DNA of 64,000 nt from assembly GCA_949152475.1 (NCBI GenBank), contig OX424570.1, forward strand, positions 21,510,694 to 21,574,693, in the 5' to 3' direction. This document shows positions 1 to 13,065 of this stretch, piece after piece (the stretch's first letter is position 1; every line of letters begins with the position of its first letter). The position numbers were made by a program, and so were the translations under genes. The notes under the pieces were generated by a model. That model saw nothing but the letters and a program-made list of their open reading frames with translations, was not told the DNA's origin and searched no databases. The stretch is from Terebella lapidaria. Its lineage: Eukaryota; Annelida; Polychaeta; Terebellida; Terebellidae.

Positions 1-243
1 TCATGCATCAGGATACTTGAAAAGGCATGAAATGATGAATTGTGTGACCACTGAAGATATTCAATACAAATTAAAGAATATTTTGGCATGTTTGGCTGGG
101 CTCCAAGGGAAATGGAAAAATATATGTTAAATACACTGACGGCAATGATTGAGAAATTGTCTTCCACACTTATTGGAAGAGATATATAACTATGTGTACA
201 AATTTGTGTACGAAATAAAAATTATCATTATACAAGATTTCCT

Positions 244-328
244 CCAGGCCGACTGGGAGCCCAGAAACTGTGAAACACCCCCGCCCCCAGCCCCGAGGTT
301 GCAATTGACCAAAAATGGGTCGGCCTGG
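244..328. repeat. GC-rich fold-back inside each satellite monomer (first copy)
   Basis: CCAGGCCGAC at 244-253 is the exact reverse complement of GTCGGCCTGG at 319-328. The enclosed 65 bp are GC- and C-rich and hold a small inner hairpin (CTGGGAGCCCAG). The rest of the monomer is AT-rich. The structure recurs in every monomer about 95 bp after the MRNCLPHL-encoding landmark; the copy near 1097 has one changed base in the left arm. Function unknown. Confidence 0.6.
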
Positions 329-1686
329 CGGCGCATCCGAGACTCATAAATAGCATGCCTCGTCACGTGGATATAGCACTGGACCTTACAGTGTGCATCT
401 ACATCATAAATATCAGTTGCTTAAAACCTAACAAGCTAGGTTTTTGCAAGTTTTTGCTTTGCTTTACAAACAATATATTGCGTTTCTTATTGAATTAATA
501 TGTTTTTTTTTGTTAAAATTTGTTCAAAATAATGTTACTCAGCTAAGGAATATTTCACCAATTTGTATACAGTGCTAATTGCAATCACATCATGTATCAG
601 TCCTGAAAATTTGAAACATTTCTTAAGAAAACTCAATTGGCTATTGAAGAATGAACGTTTGATATAGTGCTCCATTGGTGATTTTCAGCCGTAGGGGGTC
701 CAGGTATGAAATGTGCTGCTACATGAGAACAAGACTGAGATATGACGTTGATATTTTATGCCGACACTACCCATATATCACTCTACCTTATAATAAAGCA
801 TCCAGTCTCTATTCAATATATCCTATATATTAAGGAATCACAGAAATTTATTTTTTCATGCATCAGGATACTTGAAAAGGCATGAAATGATGAATTGTGT
901 GACCACTGAAGATATTCAATACAAATTAAAGAATATTTTGGCATGTTTGGCTGGGCTCCAAGGGAAATGGAAAAATACATGTTAAATACACTGACGGCAA
1001 TGATTGAGAAATTGTCTTCCACACTTATTGGAAGAGATATATAACTATGTGTACAAATTTGTGTACGAAATAAAAATTATCATTATACAAGATTTACTCT
1101 AGGCCGACTGGGAGCCCAGAAACTGTGAAACACCCCCGCCCCCAGCCCCGAGGTTGCAATTGACCAAAAATGGGTCGGCCTGGCGGCGCATCCGAGACTC
1201 ATAAATAGCATGCCTCGTCACGTGGATATAGCACTGGACCTTACAGTGTGCATCTACATCATAAATATCAGTTGCTTAAAACCTAACAAGCTAGGTTTTT
1301 GCAAGTTTTTGCTTTGCTTTACAAACAATATATTGCGTTTCTTATTGAATTAATATGTTTTTTTTGTTAAAATTTGTTCAAAATAATGTTACTCAGCTAA
1401 GGAATATTTCACCAATTTGTATACAGTGCTAATTGCAATCACATCATGTATCAGTCCTGAAAATTTGAAACATTTCTTAAGAAAACTCAATTGGCTATTG
1501 AAGAATGAACGTTTGATATAGTGCTCCATTGGTGATTTTCAGCCCTAGGGGGTCCAGGTATGAAATGTGCTGCTACATGAGAACGGGCTGAGATATGACG
1601 TTGATATTTTATGCCGACACTACCCATATATCACTCTACCTTATAATAAAGCATCCAGTCTCTATTCAATATATCCTATATATTAA

Positions 1687-2156
1687 GGGTAGAAGCTAGA
1701 AATAGAACTGGGGATTCCTCACACATTGAGGATTCCGTTTTAAGTGACGTCATTTCGCCAGATGTATGGTTGCCTAGGGAGACAACGCGAAGCGATATTG
1801 ATCCACGTGCTGGTTTATTTTGCGCGTGTGGAAGTCTGGTTTTGGGAAAAGCAAAAATCATGGTGGTATTTCCCGGGATTTGGAGTAGAGAAAGGTTTTG
1901 CTGAATGTATGCTATGTCGGCAATTGCGATCTGAAAACGAGCTAAATTGACAGGGGTCCTGTTCAACGTCATTTTATGAAAAATTGGTACTATCATGCTC
2001 TATAGTGACCTAGATTTTATTGAAGTACTATATTTATACTATCACACCCTGTCAACCGTTAAGCCCTAATTTTTTTTTGGAAAGGTGAAACGCACACCCG
2101 AAGTTGCCCAATTTAACATTGATTGAAATGCAGCCAATAATTGGTCATTTCAACCC
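1687..2156. mobile_element. 470-bp MITE, satellite copy 1
   Basis: Flanked by TTAA at 1683-1686 and 2157-2160. Monomers without it read TATTAAGGAATC with a single TTAA, so the empty site is visible in the same array. The ends are weak inverted repeats (GGGTAGAA at the left, TTTCAACCC at the right). TTAA target choice points to a piggyBac- or Kolobok-mobilised non-autonomous element. It contains a palindromic TGACGTCA at 1745-1752 and GTTGCC...GACAAC at 1769-1786. There is no transposase. The opposed 106- and 68-codon open frames inside look like chance. Confidence 0.85.
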
Positions 2157-3867
2157 TTAAGGAATCACAGAAATTTATTTTTTCATGCATCAGGATACTT
2201 GAAAAGGCATGAAATGATGAATTGTGTGACCACTGAAGATATTCAATACAAATTAAAGAATATTTTGGCATGTTTGGCTGGGCTCCAAGGGAAATGGAAA
2301 AATATATGTTAAATACACTGACGGCAATGATTGAGAAATTGTCTTCCACACTTATTGGAAGAGATATATAACTATGTGTACAAATTTGTGTACGAAATAA
2401 AAATTATCATTATACAAGATTTACTCCAGGCCGACTGGGAGCCCAGAAACTGTGAAACACCCCCGCCCCCAGCCCCGAGGTTGCAATTGACCAAAAATGG
2501 GTCGGCCTGGCGGCGCATCCGAGACTCATAAATAGCATGCCTCGTCACGTGGATATAGCACTGGACCTTACAGTGTGCATCTACATCATAAATATCAGTT
2601 GCTTAAAACCTAACAAGCTAGGTTTTTGCAAGTTTTTGCTTTGCTTTACAAACAATATATTGCGTTTCTTATTGAATTAATATGTTTTTTTTTGTTAAAA
2701 TTTGTTCAAAATAATGTTACTCAGCTAAGGAATATTTCACCAATTTGTATACAGTGCTAATTGCAATCACATCATGTATCAGTCCTGAAAATTTGAAACA
2801 TTTCTTAAGAAAACTCAATTGGCTATTGAAGAATGAACGTTTGATATAGTGCTCCATTGGTGATTTTCAGCCCTAGGGGGTCCAGGTATGAAATGTGCTG
2901 CTACATGAGAACGGGCTGAGATATGACGTTGATATTTTATGCCGACACTACCCATATATCACTCTACCTTATAATAAAGCATCCAGTCTCTATTCAATAT
3001 ATCCTATATATTAAGGAATCACAGAAATTTATTTTTTCATGCATCAGGATACTTGAAAAGGCATGAAATGATGAATTGTGTGACCACTGAAGATATTCAA
3101 TACAAATTAAAGATTATTTTGGCATGTTTGGCTGGGCTGCAAGGGAAATGGAAAAATACATGTTAAATACACTGACGGCAATGATTGAGAAATTGTCTTC
3201 CACACTTATTGGAAGAGATATATAACTATGTGTACAAATTTGTGTACGAAATAAAAATTATCATTATACAAGATTTACTCCAGGCCGACTGGGAGCCCAG
3301 AAACTGTGAAACACCCCCGCCCCCAGCCCCGAGGTTGCAATTGACCAAAAATGGGTCGGCCTGGCGGCGCATCCGAGACTCATAAATAGCATGCCTCGTC
3401 ACGTGGATATAGCACTGGACCTTACAGTGTGCATCTGCATCATAAATATCAGTTGCTTAAAACCTAACAAGCTAGGTTTTTGCAAGTTTTTGCTTTGCTT
3501 TACAAACAATATATTGCGTTTCTTATTGAATTAATATGTTTTTTTTGTTAAAATTTGTTCAAAATAATGTTACTCAGCTAAGGAATATTTCACCAATTTG
3601 TATACAGTGCTAATTGCAATCACATCATGTATCAGTCCTGAAAATTTGAAACATTTCTTAAGAAAACTCAATTGGCTATTGAAGAATGAACGTTTGATAT
3701 AGTGCTCCATTGGTGATTTTCAGCCCTAGGGGGTCCAGGTATGAAATGTGCTGCTACATGAGAACGGGCTGAGATATGACGTTGATATTTTATGCCGACA
3801 CTACCCATATATCACTCTACCTTATAATAAAGCATCCAGTCTCTATTCAATATATCCTATATATTAA

Positions 3868-4337
3868 GGGTAGAAGCCAGAAATAGAACTGGGGATTCCT
3901 CACACATTGAGGATTCCGTTTTAAGTGACGTCATTTCGCCAGATGTATGGTTGCCTAGGGAGACAACGCGAAGCGATATTGATCCACGTGCTGGTTTATT
4001 TTGCGCGTGTGGAAGTCTGGTTTTGGGAAAAGCAAAAATCATGGTGGCATTTCCCGGGATTTGGAGTAGAGAAAGGTTTTGCTGAATGTATGCTATGTCG
4101 GCAATTGCGATCTGAAAACGAGCTAAATTGACAGGGGTCCTGTTCAACGTCATTTTATGAAAAATTGGTACTATCATGCTCTATAGTGACCTAGATTTTA
4201 TTGAAGTACTATGATTATACTATCACACCCTGTCAACCGTTAAGCCCTAATTTTTTTTTGGAAAGGTGAAACGCACACCCGAAGTTGCCCAATTTAACAT
4301 TGATTTAAATGCAGCCAATAATTGGTCATTTCAACCC
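3868..4337. mobile_element. 470-bp MITE, satellite copy 2
   Basis: GGCATTTCCC variant, with TTTAAATG near its 3' end; pairs with copies 6 and 9. Confidence 0.85.
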
Positions 4338-6049
4338 TTAAGGAATCACAGAAATTTATTTTTTCATGCATCAGGATACTTGAAAAGGCATGAAATGATG
4401 AATTGTGTGACCACTGAAGATATTCAATACAAATTAAAGAATATTTTGGCATGTTTGGCTGGGCTCCAAGGGAAATGGAAAAATACATGTTAAATACACT
4501 GACGGCAATGATTGAGAAATTGTCTTCCACACTTATTGGAAGAGATATATAACTATGTGTACAAATTTGTGTACGAAATAAAAATTATCATTATACAAGA
4601 TTTACTCCAGGCCGACTGGGAGCCCAGAAACTGTGAAACACCCCCGCCCCCAGCCCCGAGGTTGCAATTGACCAAAAATGGGTCGGCCTGGCGGCGCATC
4701 CGAGACTCATAAATAGCATGCCTCGTCACGTGGATATAGCACTGGACCTTACAGTGTGCATCTACATCATAAATATCAGTTGCTTAAAACCTAACAAGCT
4801 AGGTTTTTGCAAGTTTTTGCTTTGCTTTACAAACAATATATTGCGTTTCTTATTGAATTAATATGTTTTTTTTTGTTAAAATTTGTTCAAAATAATGTTA
4901 CTCAGCTAAGGAATATTTCACCAATTTGTATACAGTGCTAATTGCAATCACATCATGTATCAGTCCTGAAAATTTGAAACATTTCTTAAGAAAACTCAAT
5001 TGGCTATTGAAGAATGAACGTTTGATATAGTGCTCCATTGGTGATTTTCAGCCGTAGGGGGTCCAGGTATGAAATGTGCTGCTACATGAGAACAAGACTG
5101 AGATATGACGTTGATATTTTATGCCGACACTACCCATATATCACTCTACCTTATAATAAAGCATCCAGTCTCTATTCAATATATCCTATATATTAAGGAA
5201 TCACAGAAATTTATTTTTTCATGCATCAGGATACTTGAAAAGGCATGAAATGATGAATTGTGTGACCACTGAAGATATTCAATACAAATTAAAGAATATT
5301 TTGGCATGTTTGGCTGGGCTCCAAGGGAAATGGAAAAATACATGTTAAATACACTGACGGCAATGATTGAGAAATTGTCTTCCACACTTATTGGAAGAGA
5401 TATATAACTATGTGTACAAATTTGTGTACGAAATAAAAATTATCATTATACAAGATTTACTCCAGGCCGACTGGGAGCCCAGAAACTGTGAAACACCCCC
5501 GCCCCCAGCCCCGAGGTTGCAATTGACCAAAAATGGGTCGGCCTGGCGGCGCATCCGAGACTCATAAATAGCATGCCTCGTCACGTGGATATAGCACTGG
5601 ACCTTACAGTGTGCATCTACATCATAAATATCAGTTGCTTAAAACCTAACAAGCTAGGTTTTTGCAAGTTTTTGCTTTGCTTTACAAACAATATATTGCG
5701 TTTCTTATTGAATTAATATGTTTTTTTTGTTAAAATTTGTTCAAAATAATGTTACTCAGCTAAGGAATATTTCACCAATTTGTATACAGTGCTAATTGCA
5801 ATCACATCATGTATCAGTCCTGAAAATTTGAAACATTTCTTAAGAAAACTCAATTGGCTATTGAAGAATGAACGTTTGATATAGTGCTCCATTGGTGATT
5901 TTCAGCCCTAGGGGGTCCAGGTATGAAATGTGCTGCTACATGAGAACGGGCTGAGATATGACGTTGATATTTTATGCCGACACTACCCATATATCACTCT
6001 ACCTTATAATAAAGCATCCAGTCTCTATTCAATATATCCTATATATTAA

Positions 6050-6519
6050 GGGTAGAAGCTAGAAATAGAACTGGGGATTCCTCACACATTGAGGATTCCG
6101 TTTTAAGTGACGTCATTTCGCCAGATGTATGGTTGCCTAGGGAGACAACGCGAAGCGATATTGATCCACGTGCTGGTTTATTTTGCGCGTGTGGAAGTCT
6201 GGTTTTGGGAAAAGCAAAAATCATGGTGGCATTTCCCGGGATTTGGAGTAGAGAAAGGTTTTGCTGAATGTATGCTATGTCGGCAATTGCGATCTGAAAA
6301 CGAGCTAAATTGACAGGGGTCCTGTTCAACGTCATTTTATGAAAAATTGGTACTATCATGCTCTATAGTGACCTAGATTTTATTGAAGTACTATGATTAT
6401 ACTATCACACCCTGTCAACCGTTAAGCCCTAATTTTTTTTTGGAAAGGTGAAACGCACACCCGAAGTTGCCCAATTTAACATTGATTGAAATGCAGCCAA
6501 TAATTGGTCATTTCAACCC
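6050..6519. mobile_element. 470-bp MITE, satellite copy 3
   Basis: GGCATTTCCC variant with TTGAAATG near its 3' end, a mixture of the copy 1 and copy 2 states. Confidence 0.85.
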
Positions 6520-8232
6520 TTAAGGAATCACAAAAATTTATTTTTTTCATGCATCAGGATACTTGAAAAGGCATGAAATGATGAATTGTGTGACCACTGA
6601 AGATATTCAATACAAATTAAAGAATATTTTGGCATGTTTGGCTGGGCTCCAAGGGAAATGGAAAAATACATGTTAAATACACTTACGGCAATGATTGAGA
6701 AATTGTCTTCCACACTTATTGGAAGAGATATATAACTATGTGTACAAATTTGTGTACGAAATAAAAATTATCATTATACAAGATTTCCTCCAGGCCGACT
6801 GGGAGCCCAGAAACTGTGAAACACCCCCGCCCCCAGCCCCGAGGTTGCAATTGACCAAAAATGGGTCGGCCTGGCGGCGCATCCGAGACTCATAAATAGC
6901 ATGCCTCGTCACGTGGATATAGCACTGGACCTTACAGTGTGCATCTACATCATAAATATCAGTTGCTTAAAACCTAACAAGCTAGGTTTTTGCAAGTTTT
7001 TGCTTTGCTTTACAAACAATATATTGCGTTTCTTATTGAATTAATATGTTTTTTTTTGTTAAAATTTGTTCAAAATAATGTTACTCAGCTAAGGAATATT
7101 TCACCAATTTGTATACAGTGCTAATTGCAATCACATCATGTATCAGTCCTGAAAATTTGAAACATTTCTTAAGAAAACTCAATTGGCTATTGAAGAATGA
7201 ACGTTTGATATAGTGCTCCATTGGTGATTTTCAGCCGTAGGGGGTCCAGGTATGAAATGTGCTGCTACATGAGAACAAGACTGAGATATGACGTTGATAT
7301 TTTATGCCGACACTACCCATATATCACTCTACCTTATAATAAAGCATCCAGTCTCTATTCAATATATCCTATATATTAAGGAATCACAGAAATTTATTTT
7401 TTCATGCATCAGGATACTTGAAAAGGCATGAAATGATGAATTGTGTGACCACTGAAGATATTCAATACAAATTAAAGAATATTTTGGCATGTTTGGCTGG
7501 GCTCCAAGGGAAATGGAAAAATACATGTTAAATACACTGACGGCAATGATTGAGAAATTGTCTTCCACACTTATTGGAAGAGATATATAACTATGTGTAC
7601 AAATTTGTGTACGAAATAAAAATTATCATTATACAAGATTTACTCCAGGCCGACTGGGAGCCCAGAAACTGTGAAACACCCCCGCCCCCAGCCCCGAGGT
7701 TGCAATTGACCAAAAATGGGTCGGCCTGGCGGCGCATCCGAGACTCATAAATAGCATGCCTCGTCACGTGGATATAGCACTGGACCTTACAGTGTGCATC
7801 TACATCATAAATATCAGTTGCTTAAAACCTAACAAGCTAGGTTTTTGCAAGTTTTTGCTTTGCTTTACAAACAATATATTGCGTTTCTTATTGAATTAAT
7901 ATGTTTTTTTTGTTAAAATTTGTTCAAAATAATGTTACTCAGCTAAGGAATATTTCACCAATTTGTATACAGTGCTAATTGCAATCACATCATGTATCAG
8001 TCCTGAAAATTTGAAACATTTCTTAAGAAAACTCAATTGGCTATTGAAGAATGAACGTTTGATATAGTGCTCCATTGGTGATTTTCAGCCCTAGGGGGTC
8101 CAGGTATGAAATGTGCTGCTACATGAGAACGGGCTGAGATATGACGTTGATATTTTATGCCGACACTACCCATATATCACTCTACCTTATAATAAAGCAT
8201 CCAGTCTCTATTCAATATATCCTATATATTAA

Positions 8233-8702
8233 GGGTAGAAGCTAGAAATAGAACTGGGGATTCCTCACACATTGAGGATTCCGTTTTAAGTGACGTCATT
8301 TCGCCAGATGTATGGTTGCCTAGGGAGACAACGCGAAGCGATATTGATCCACGTGCTGGTTTATTTTGCGCGTGTGGAAGTCTGGTTTTGGGAAAAGCAA
8401 AAATCATGGTGGTATTTCCCGGGATTTGGAGTAGAGAAAGGTTTTGCTGAATGTATGCTATGTCGGCAATTGCGATCTGAAAACGAGCTAAATTGACAGG
8501 GGTCCTGTTCAACGTCATTTTATGAAAAATTGGTACTATCATGCTCTATAGTGACCTAGATTTTATTGAAGTACTATGATTATACTATCACACCCTGTCA
8601 ACCGTTAAGCCCTAATTTTTTTTTGGAAAGGTGAAACGCACACCCGAAGTTGCCCAATTTAACATTGATTGAAATGCAGCCAATAATTGGTCATTTCAAC
8701 CC
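8233..8702. mobile_element. 470-bp MITE, satellite copy 4
   Basis: GGTATTTCCC variant, matching copies 1, 5 and 8. Confidence 0.85.
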
Positions 8703-10414
8703 TTAAGGAATCACAGAAATTTATTTTTTCATGCATCAGGATACTTGAAAAGGCATGAAATGATGAATTGTGTGACCACTGAAGATATTCAATACAAATT
8801 AAAGAATATTTTGGCATGTTTGGCTGGGCTCCAAGGGAAATGGAAAAATATATGTTAAATACACTGACGGCAATGATTGAGAAATTGTCTTCCACACTTA
8901 TTGGAAGAGATATATAACTATGTGTACAAATTTGTGTACGAAATAAAAATTATCATTATACAAGATTTACTCCAGGCCGACTGGGAGCCCAGAAACTGTG
9001 AAACACCCCCGCCCCCAGCCCCGAGGTTGCAATTGACCAAAAATGGGTCGGCCTGGCGGCGCATCCGAGACTCATAAATAGCATGCCTCGTCACGTGGAT
9101 ATAGCACTGGACCTTACAGTGTGCATCTACATCATAAATATCAGTTGCTTAAAACCTAACAAGCTAGGTTTTTGCAAGTTTTTGCTTTGCTTTACAAACA
9201 ATATATTGCGTTTCTTATTGAATTAATATGTTTTTTTTTGTTAAAATTTGTTCAAAATAATGTTACTCAGCTAAGGAATATTTCACCAATTTGTATACAG
9301 TGCTAATTGCAATCACATCATGTATCAGTCCTGAAAATTTGAAACATTTCTTAAGAAAACTCAATTGGCTATTGAAGAATGAACGTTTGATATAGTGCTC
9401 CATTGGTGATTTTCAGCCCTAGGGGGTCCAGGTATGAAATGTGCTGCTACATGAGAACAAGACTGAGATATGACGTTGATATTTTATGCCGACACTACCC
9501 ATATATCACTCTACCTTATAATAAAGCATCCAGTCTCTATTCAATATATCCTATATATTAAGGAATCACAGAAATTTATTTTTTCATGCATCAGGATACT
9601 TGAAAAGGCATGAAATGATGAATTGTGTGACCACTGAAGATATTCAATACAAATTAAAGAATATTTTGGCATGTTTGGCTGGGCTCCAAGGGAAATGGAA
9701 AAATACATGTTAAATACACTGACGGCAATGATTGAGAAATTGTCTTCCACACTTATTGGAAGAGATATATAACTATGTGTACAAATTTGTGTACGAAATA
9801 AAAATTATCATTATACAAGATTTACTCCAGGCCGACTGGGAGCCCAGAAACTGTGAAACACCCCCGCCCCCAGCCCCGAGGTTGCAATTGACCAAAAATG
9901 GGTCGGCCTGGCGGCGCATCCGAGACTCATAAATAGCATGCCTCGTCACGTGGATATAGCACTGGACCTTACAGTGTGCATCTCCATCATAAATATCAGT
10001 TGCTTAAAACCTAACAAGCTAGGTTTTTGCAAGTTTTTGCTTTGCTTTACAAACAATATATTGCGTTTCTTATTGAATTAATATGTTTTTTTTGTTAAAA
10101 TTTGTTCAAAATAATGTTACTCAGCTAAGGAATATTTCACCAATTTGTATACAGTGCTAATTGCAATCACATCATGTATCAGTCCTGAAAATTTGAAACA
10201 TTTCTTAAGAAAACTCAATTGGCTATTGAAGAATGAACGTTTGATATAGTGCTCCATTGGTGATTTTCAGCCCTAGGGGGTCCAGGTATGAAATGTGCTG
10301 CTACATGAGAACGGGCTGAGATATGACGTTGATATTTTATGCCGACACTACCCATATATCACTCTACCTTATAATAAAGCATCCAGTCTCTATTCAATAT
10401 ATCCTATATATTAA

Positions 10415-10884
10415 GGGTAGAAGCTAGAAATAGAACTGGGGATTCCTCACACATTGAGGATTCCGTTTTAAGTGACGTCATTTCGCCAGATGTATGGTTG
10501 CCTAGGGAGACAACGCGAAGCGATATTGATCCACGTGCTGGTTTATTTTGCGCGTGTGGAAGTCTGGTTTTGGGAAAAGCAAAAATCATGGTGGTATTTC
10601 CCGGGATTTGGAGTAGAGAAAGGTTTTGCTGAATGTATGCTATGTCGGCAATTGCGATCTGAAAACGAGCTAAATTGACAGGGGTCCTGTTCAACGTCAT
10701 TTTATGAAAAATTGGTACTATCATGCTCTATAGTGACCTAGATTTTATTGAAGTACTATGATTATACTATCACACCCTGTCAACCGTTAAGCCCTAATTT
10801 TTTTTTGGAAAGGTGAAACGCACACCCGAAGTTGCCCAATTTAACATTGATTGAAATGCAGCCAATAATTGGTCATTTCAACCC
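10415..10884. mobile_element. 470-bp MITE, satellite copy 5
   Basis: GGTATTTCCC variant; lies in the dimer that breaks the trimer rhythm. Confidence 0.85.
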
Positions 10885-12595
10885 TTAAGGAATCACAGAA
10901 ATTTATTTTTTCATGCATCAGGATACTTGAAAAGGCATGAAATGATGAATTGTGTGACCACTGAAGATATTCAATACAAATTAAAGAATATTTTGGCATG
11001 TTTGGCTGGGCTCCAAGGGAAATGGAAAAATATATGTTAAATACACTGACGGCAATGATTGAGAAATTGTCTTCCACACTTATTGGAAGAGATATATAAC
11101 TATGTGTACAAATTTGTGTACGAAATAAAAATTATCATTATACAAGATTTACTCCAGGCCGACTGGGAGCCCAGAAACTGTGAAACACCCCCGCCCCCAG
11201 CCCCGAGGTTGCAATTGACCAAAAATGGGTCGGCCTGGCGGCGCATCCGAGACTCATAAATAGCATGCCTCGTCACGTGGATATAGCACTGGACCTTACA
11301 GTGTGCATCTACATCATAAATATCAGTTGCTTAAAACCTAACAAGCTAGGTTTTTGCAAGTTTTTGCTTTGCTTTACAAACAATATATTGCGTTTCTTAT
11401 TGAATTAATATGTTTTTTTTTGTTAAAATTTGTTCAAAATAATGTTACTCAGCTAAGGAATATTTCACCAATTTGTATACAGTGCTAATTGCAATCACAT
11501 CATGTATCAGTCCTGAAAATTTGAAACATTTCTTAAGAAAACTCAATTGGCTATTGAAGAATGAACGTTTGATATAGTGCTCCATTGGTGATTTTCAGCC
11601 CTAGGGGGTCCAGGTATGAAATGTGCTGCTACATGAGAACGGGCTGAGATATGACGTTGATATTTTATGCCGACACTACCCATATATCACTCTACCTTAT
11701 AATAAAGCATCCAGTCTCTATTCAATATATCCTATATATTAAGGAATCACAGAAATTTATTTTTTCATGCATCAGGATACTTGAAAAGGCATGAAATGAT
11801 GAATTGTGTGACCACTGAAGATATTCAATACAAATTAAAGATTATTTTGGCATGTTTGGCTGGGCTGCAAGGGAAATGGAAAAATACATGTTAAATACAC
11901 TGACGGCAATGATTGAGAAATTGTCTTCCACACTTATTGGAAGAGATATATAACTATGTGTACAAATTTGTGTACGAAATAAAAATTATCATTATACAAG
12001 ATTTACTCCAGGCCGACTGGGAGCCCAGAAACTGTGAAACACCCCCGCCCCCAGCCCCGAGGTTGCAATTGACCAAAAATGGGTCGGCCTGGCGGCGCAT
12101 CCGAGACTCATAAATAGCATGCCTCGTCACGTGGATATAGCACTGGACCTTACAGTGTGCATCTGCATCATAAATATCAGTTGCTTAAAACCTAACAAGC
12201 TAGGTTTTTGCAAGTTTTTGCTTTGCTTTACAAACAATATATTGCGTTTCTTATTGAATTAATATGTTTTTTTTGTTAAAATTTGTTCAAAATAATGTTA
12301 CTCAGCTAAGGAATATTTCACCAATTTGTATACAGTGCTAATTGCAATCACATCATGTATCAGTCCTGAAAATTTGAAACATTTCTTAAGAAAACTCAAT
12401 TGGCTATTGAAGAATGAACGTTTGATATAGTGCTCCATTGGTGATTTTCAGCCCTAGGGGGTCCAGGTATGAAATGTGCTGCTACATGAGAACGGGCTGA
12501 GATATGACGTTGATATTTTATGCCGACACTACCCATATATCACTCTACCTTATAATAAAGCATCCAGTCTCTATTCAATATATCCTATATATTAA

Positions 12596-13065
12596 GGGTA
12601 GAAGCCAGAAATAGAACTGGGGATTCCTCACACATTGAGGATTCCGTTTTAAGTGACGTCATTTCGCCAGATGTATGGTTGCCTAGGGAGACAACGCGAA
12701 GCGATATTGATCCACGTCCTGGTTTATTTTGCGCGTGTGGAAGTCTGGTTTTGGGAAAAGCAAAAATCATGGTGGCATTTCCCGGGATTTGGAGTAGAGA
12801 AAGGTTTTGCTGAATGTATGCTATGTCGGCAATTGCGATCTGAAAACGAGCTAAATTGACAGGGGTCCTGTTCAACGTCATTTTATGAAAAATTGGTACT
12901 ATCATGCTCTATAGTGACCTAGATTTTATTGAAGTACTATGATTATACTATCACACCCTGTCAACCGTTAAGCCCTAATTTTTTTTTGGAAAGGTGAAAC
13001 GCACACCCGAAGTTGCCCAATTTAACATTGATTTAAATGCAGCCAATAATTGGTCATTTCAACCC
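12596..13065. mobile_element. 470-bp MITE, satellite copy 6
   Basis: Like copies 2 and 9, with one private change (CCACGTCCTGG instead of CCACGTGCTGG near 12713). Confidence 0.85.

Larger units (their letters stand above)
1..6519. repeat. Higher-order trimer, copy 1 (dimers 1-3)
   Basis: Three dimers: 1-2156 (start cut off), 2157-4337 and 4338-6519. Dimer 1 has the TTTCCTCCAGG variant near 235 and a GGTATTTCCC variant in its MITE. Dimer 2 has the GGCTGCAAGG variant near 3135 and TTTAAATG near 4303. These markers recur in the same order in the later trimers. Confidence 0.8.

Noticed and set aside
1676-1996. 106-codon minus-strand frame, with similar 66-78-codon frames, recurring in every satellite unit
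   Set aside because: They repeat because the DNA repeats. Opposing frames overlap, changes between copies are not synonymous-biased, and no domain is visible.
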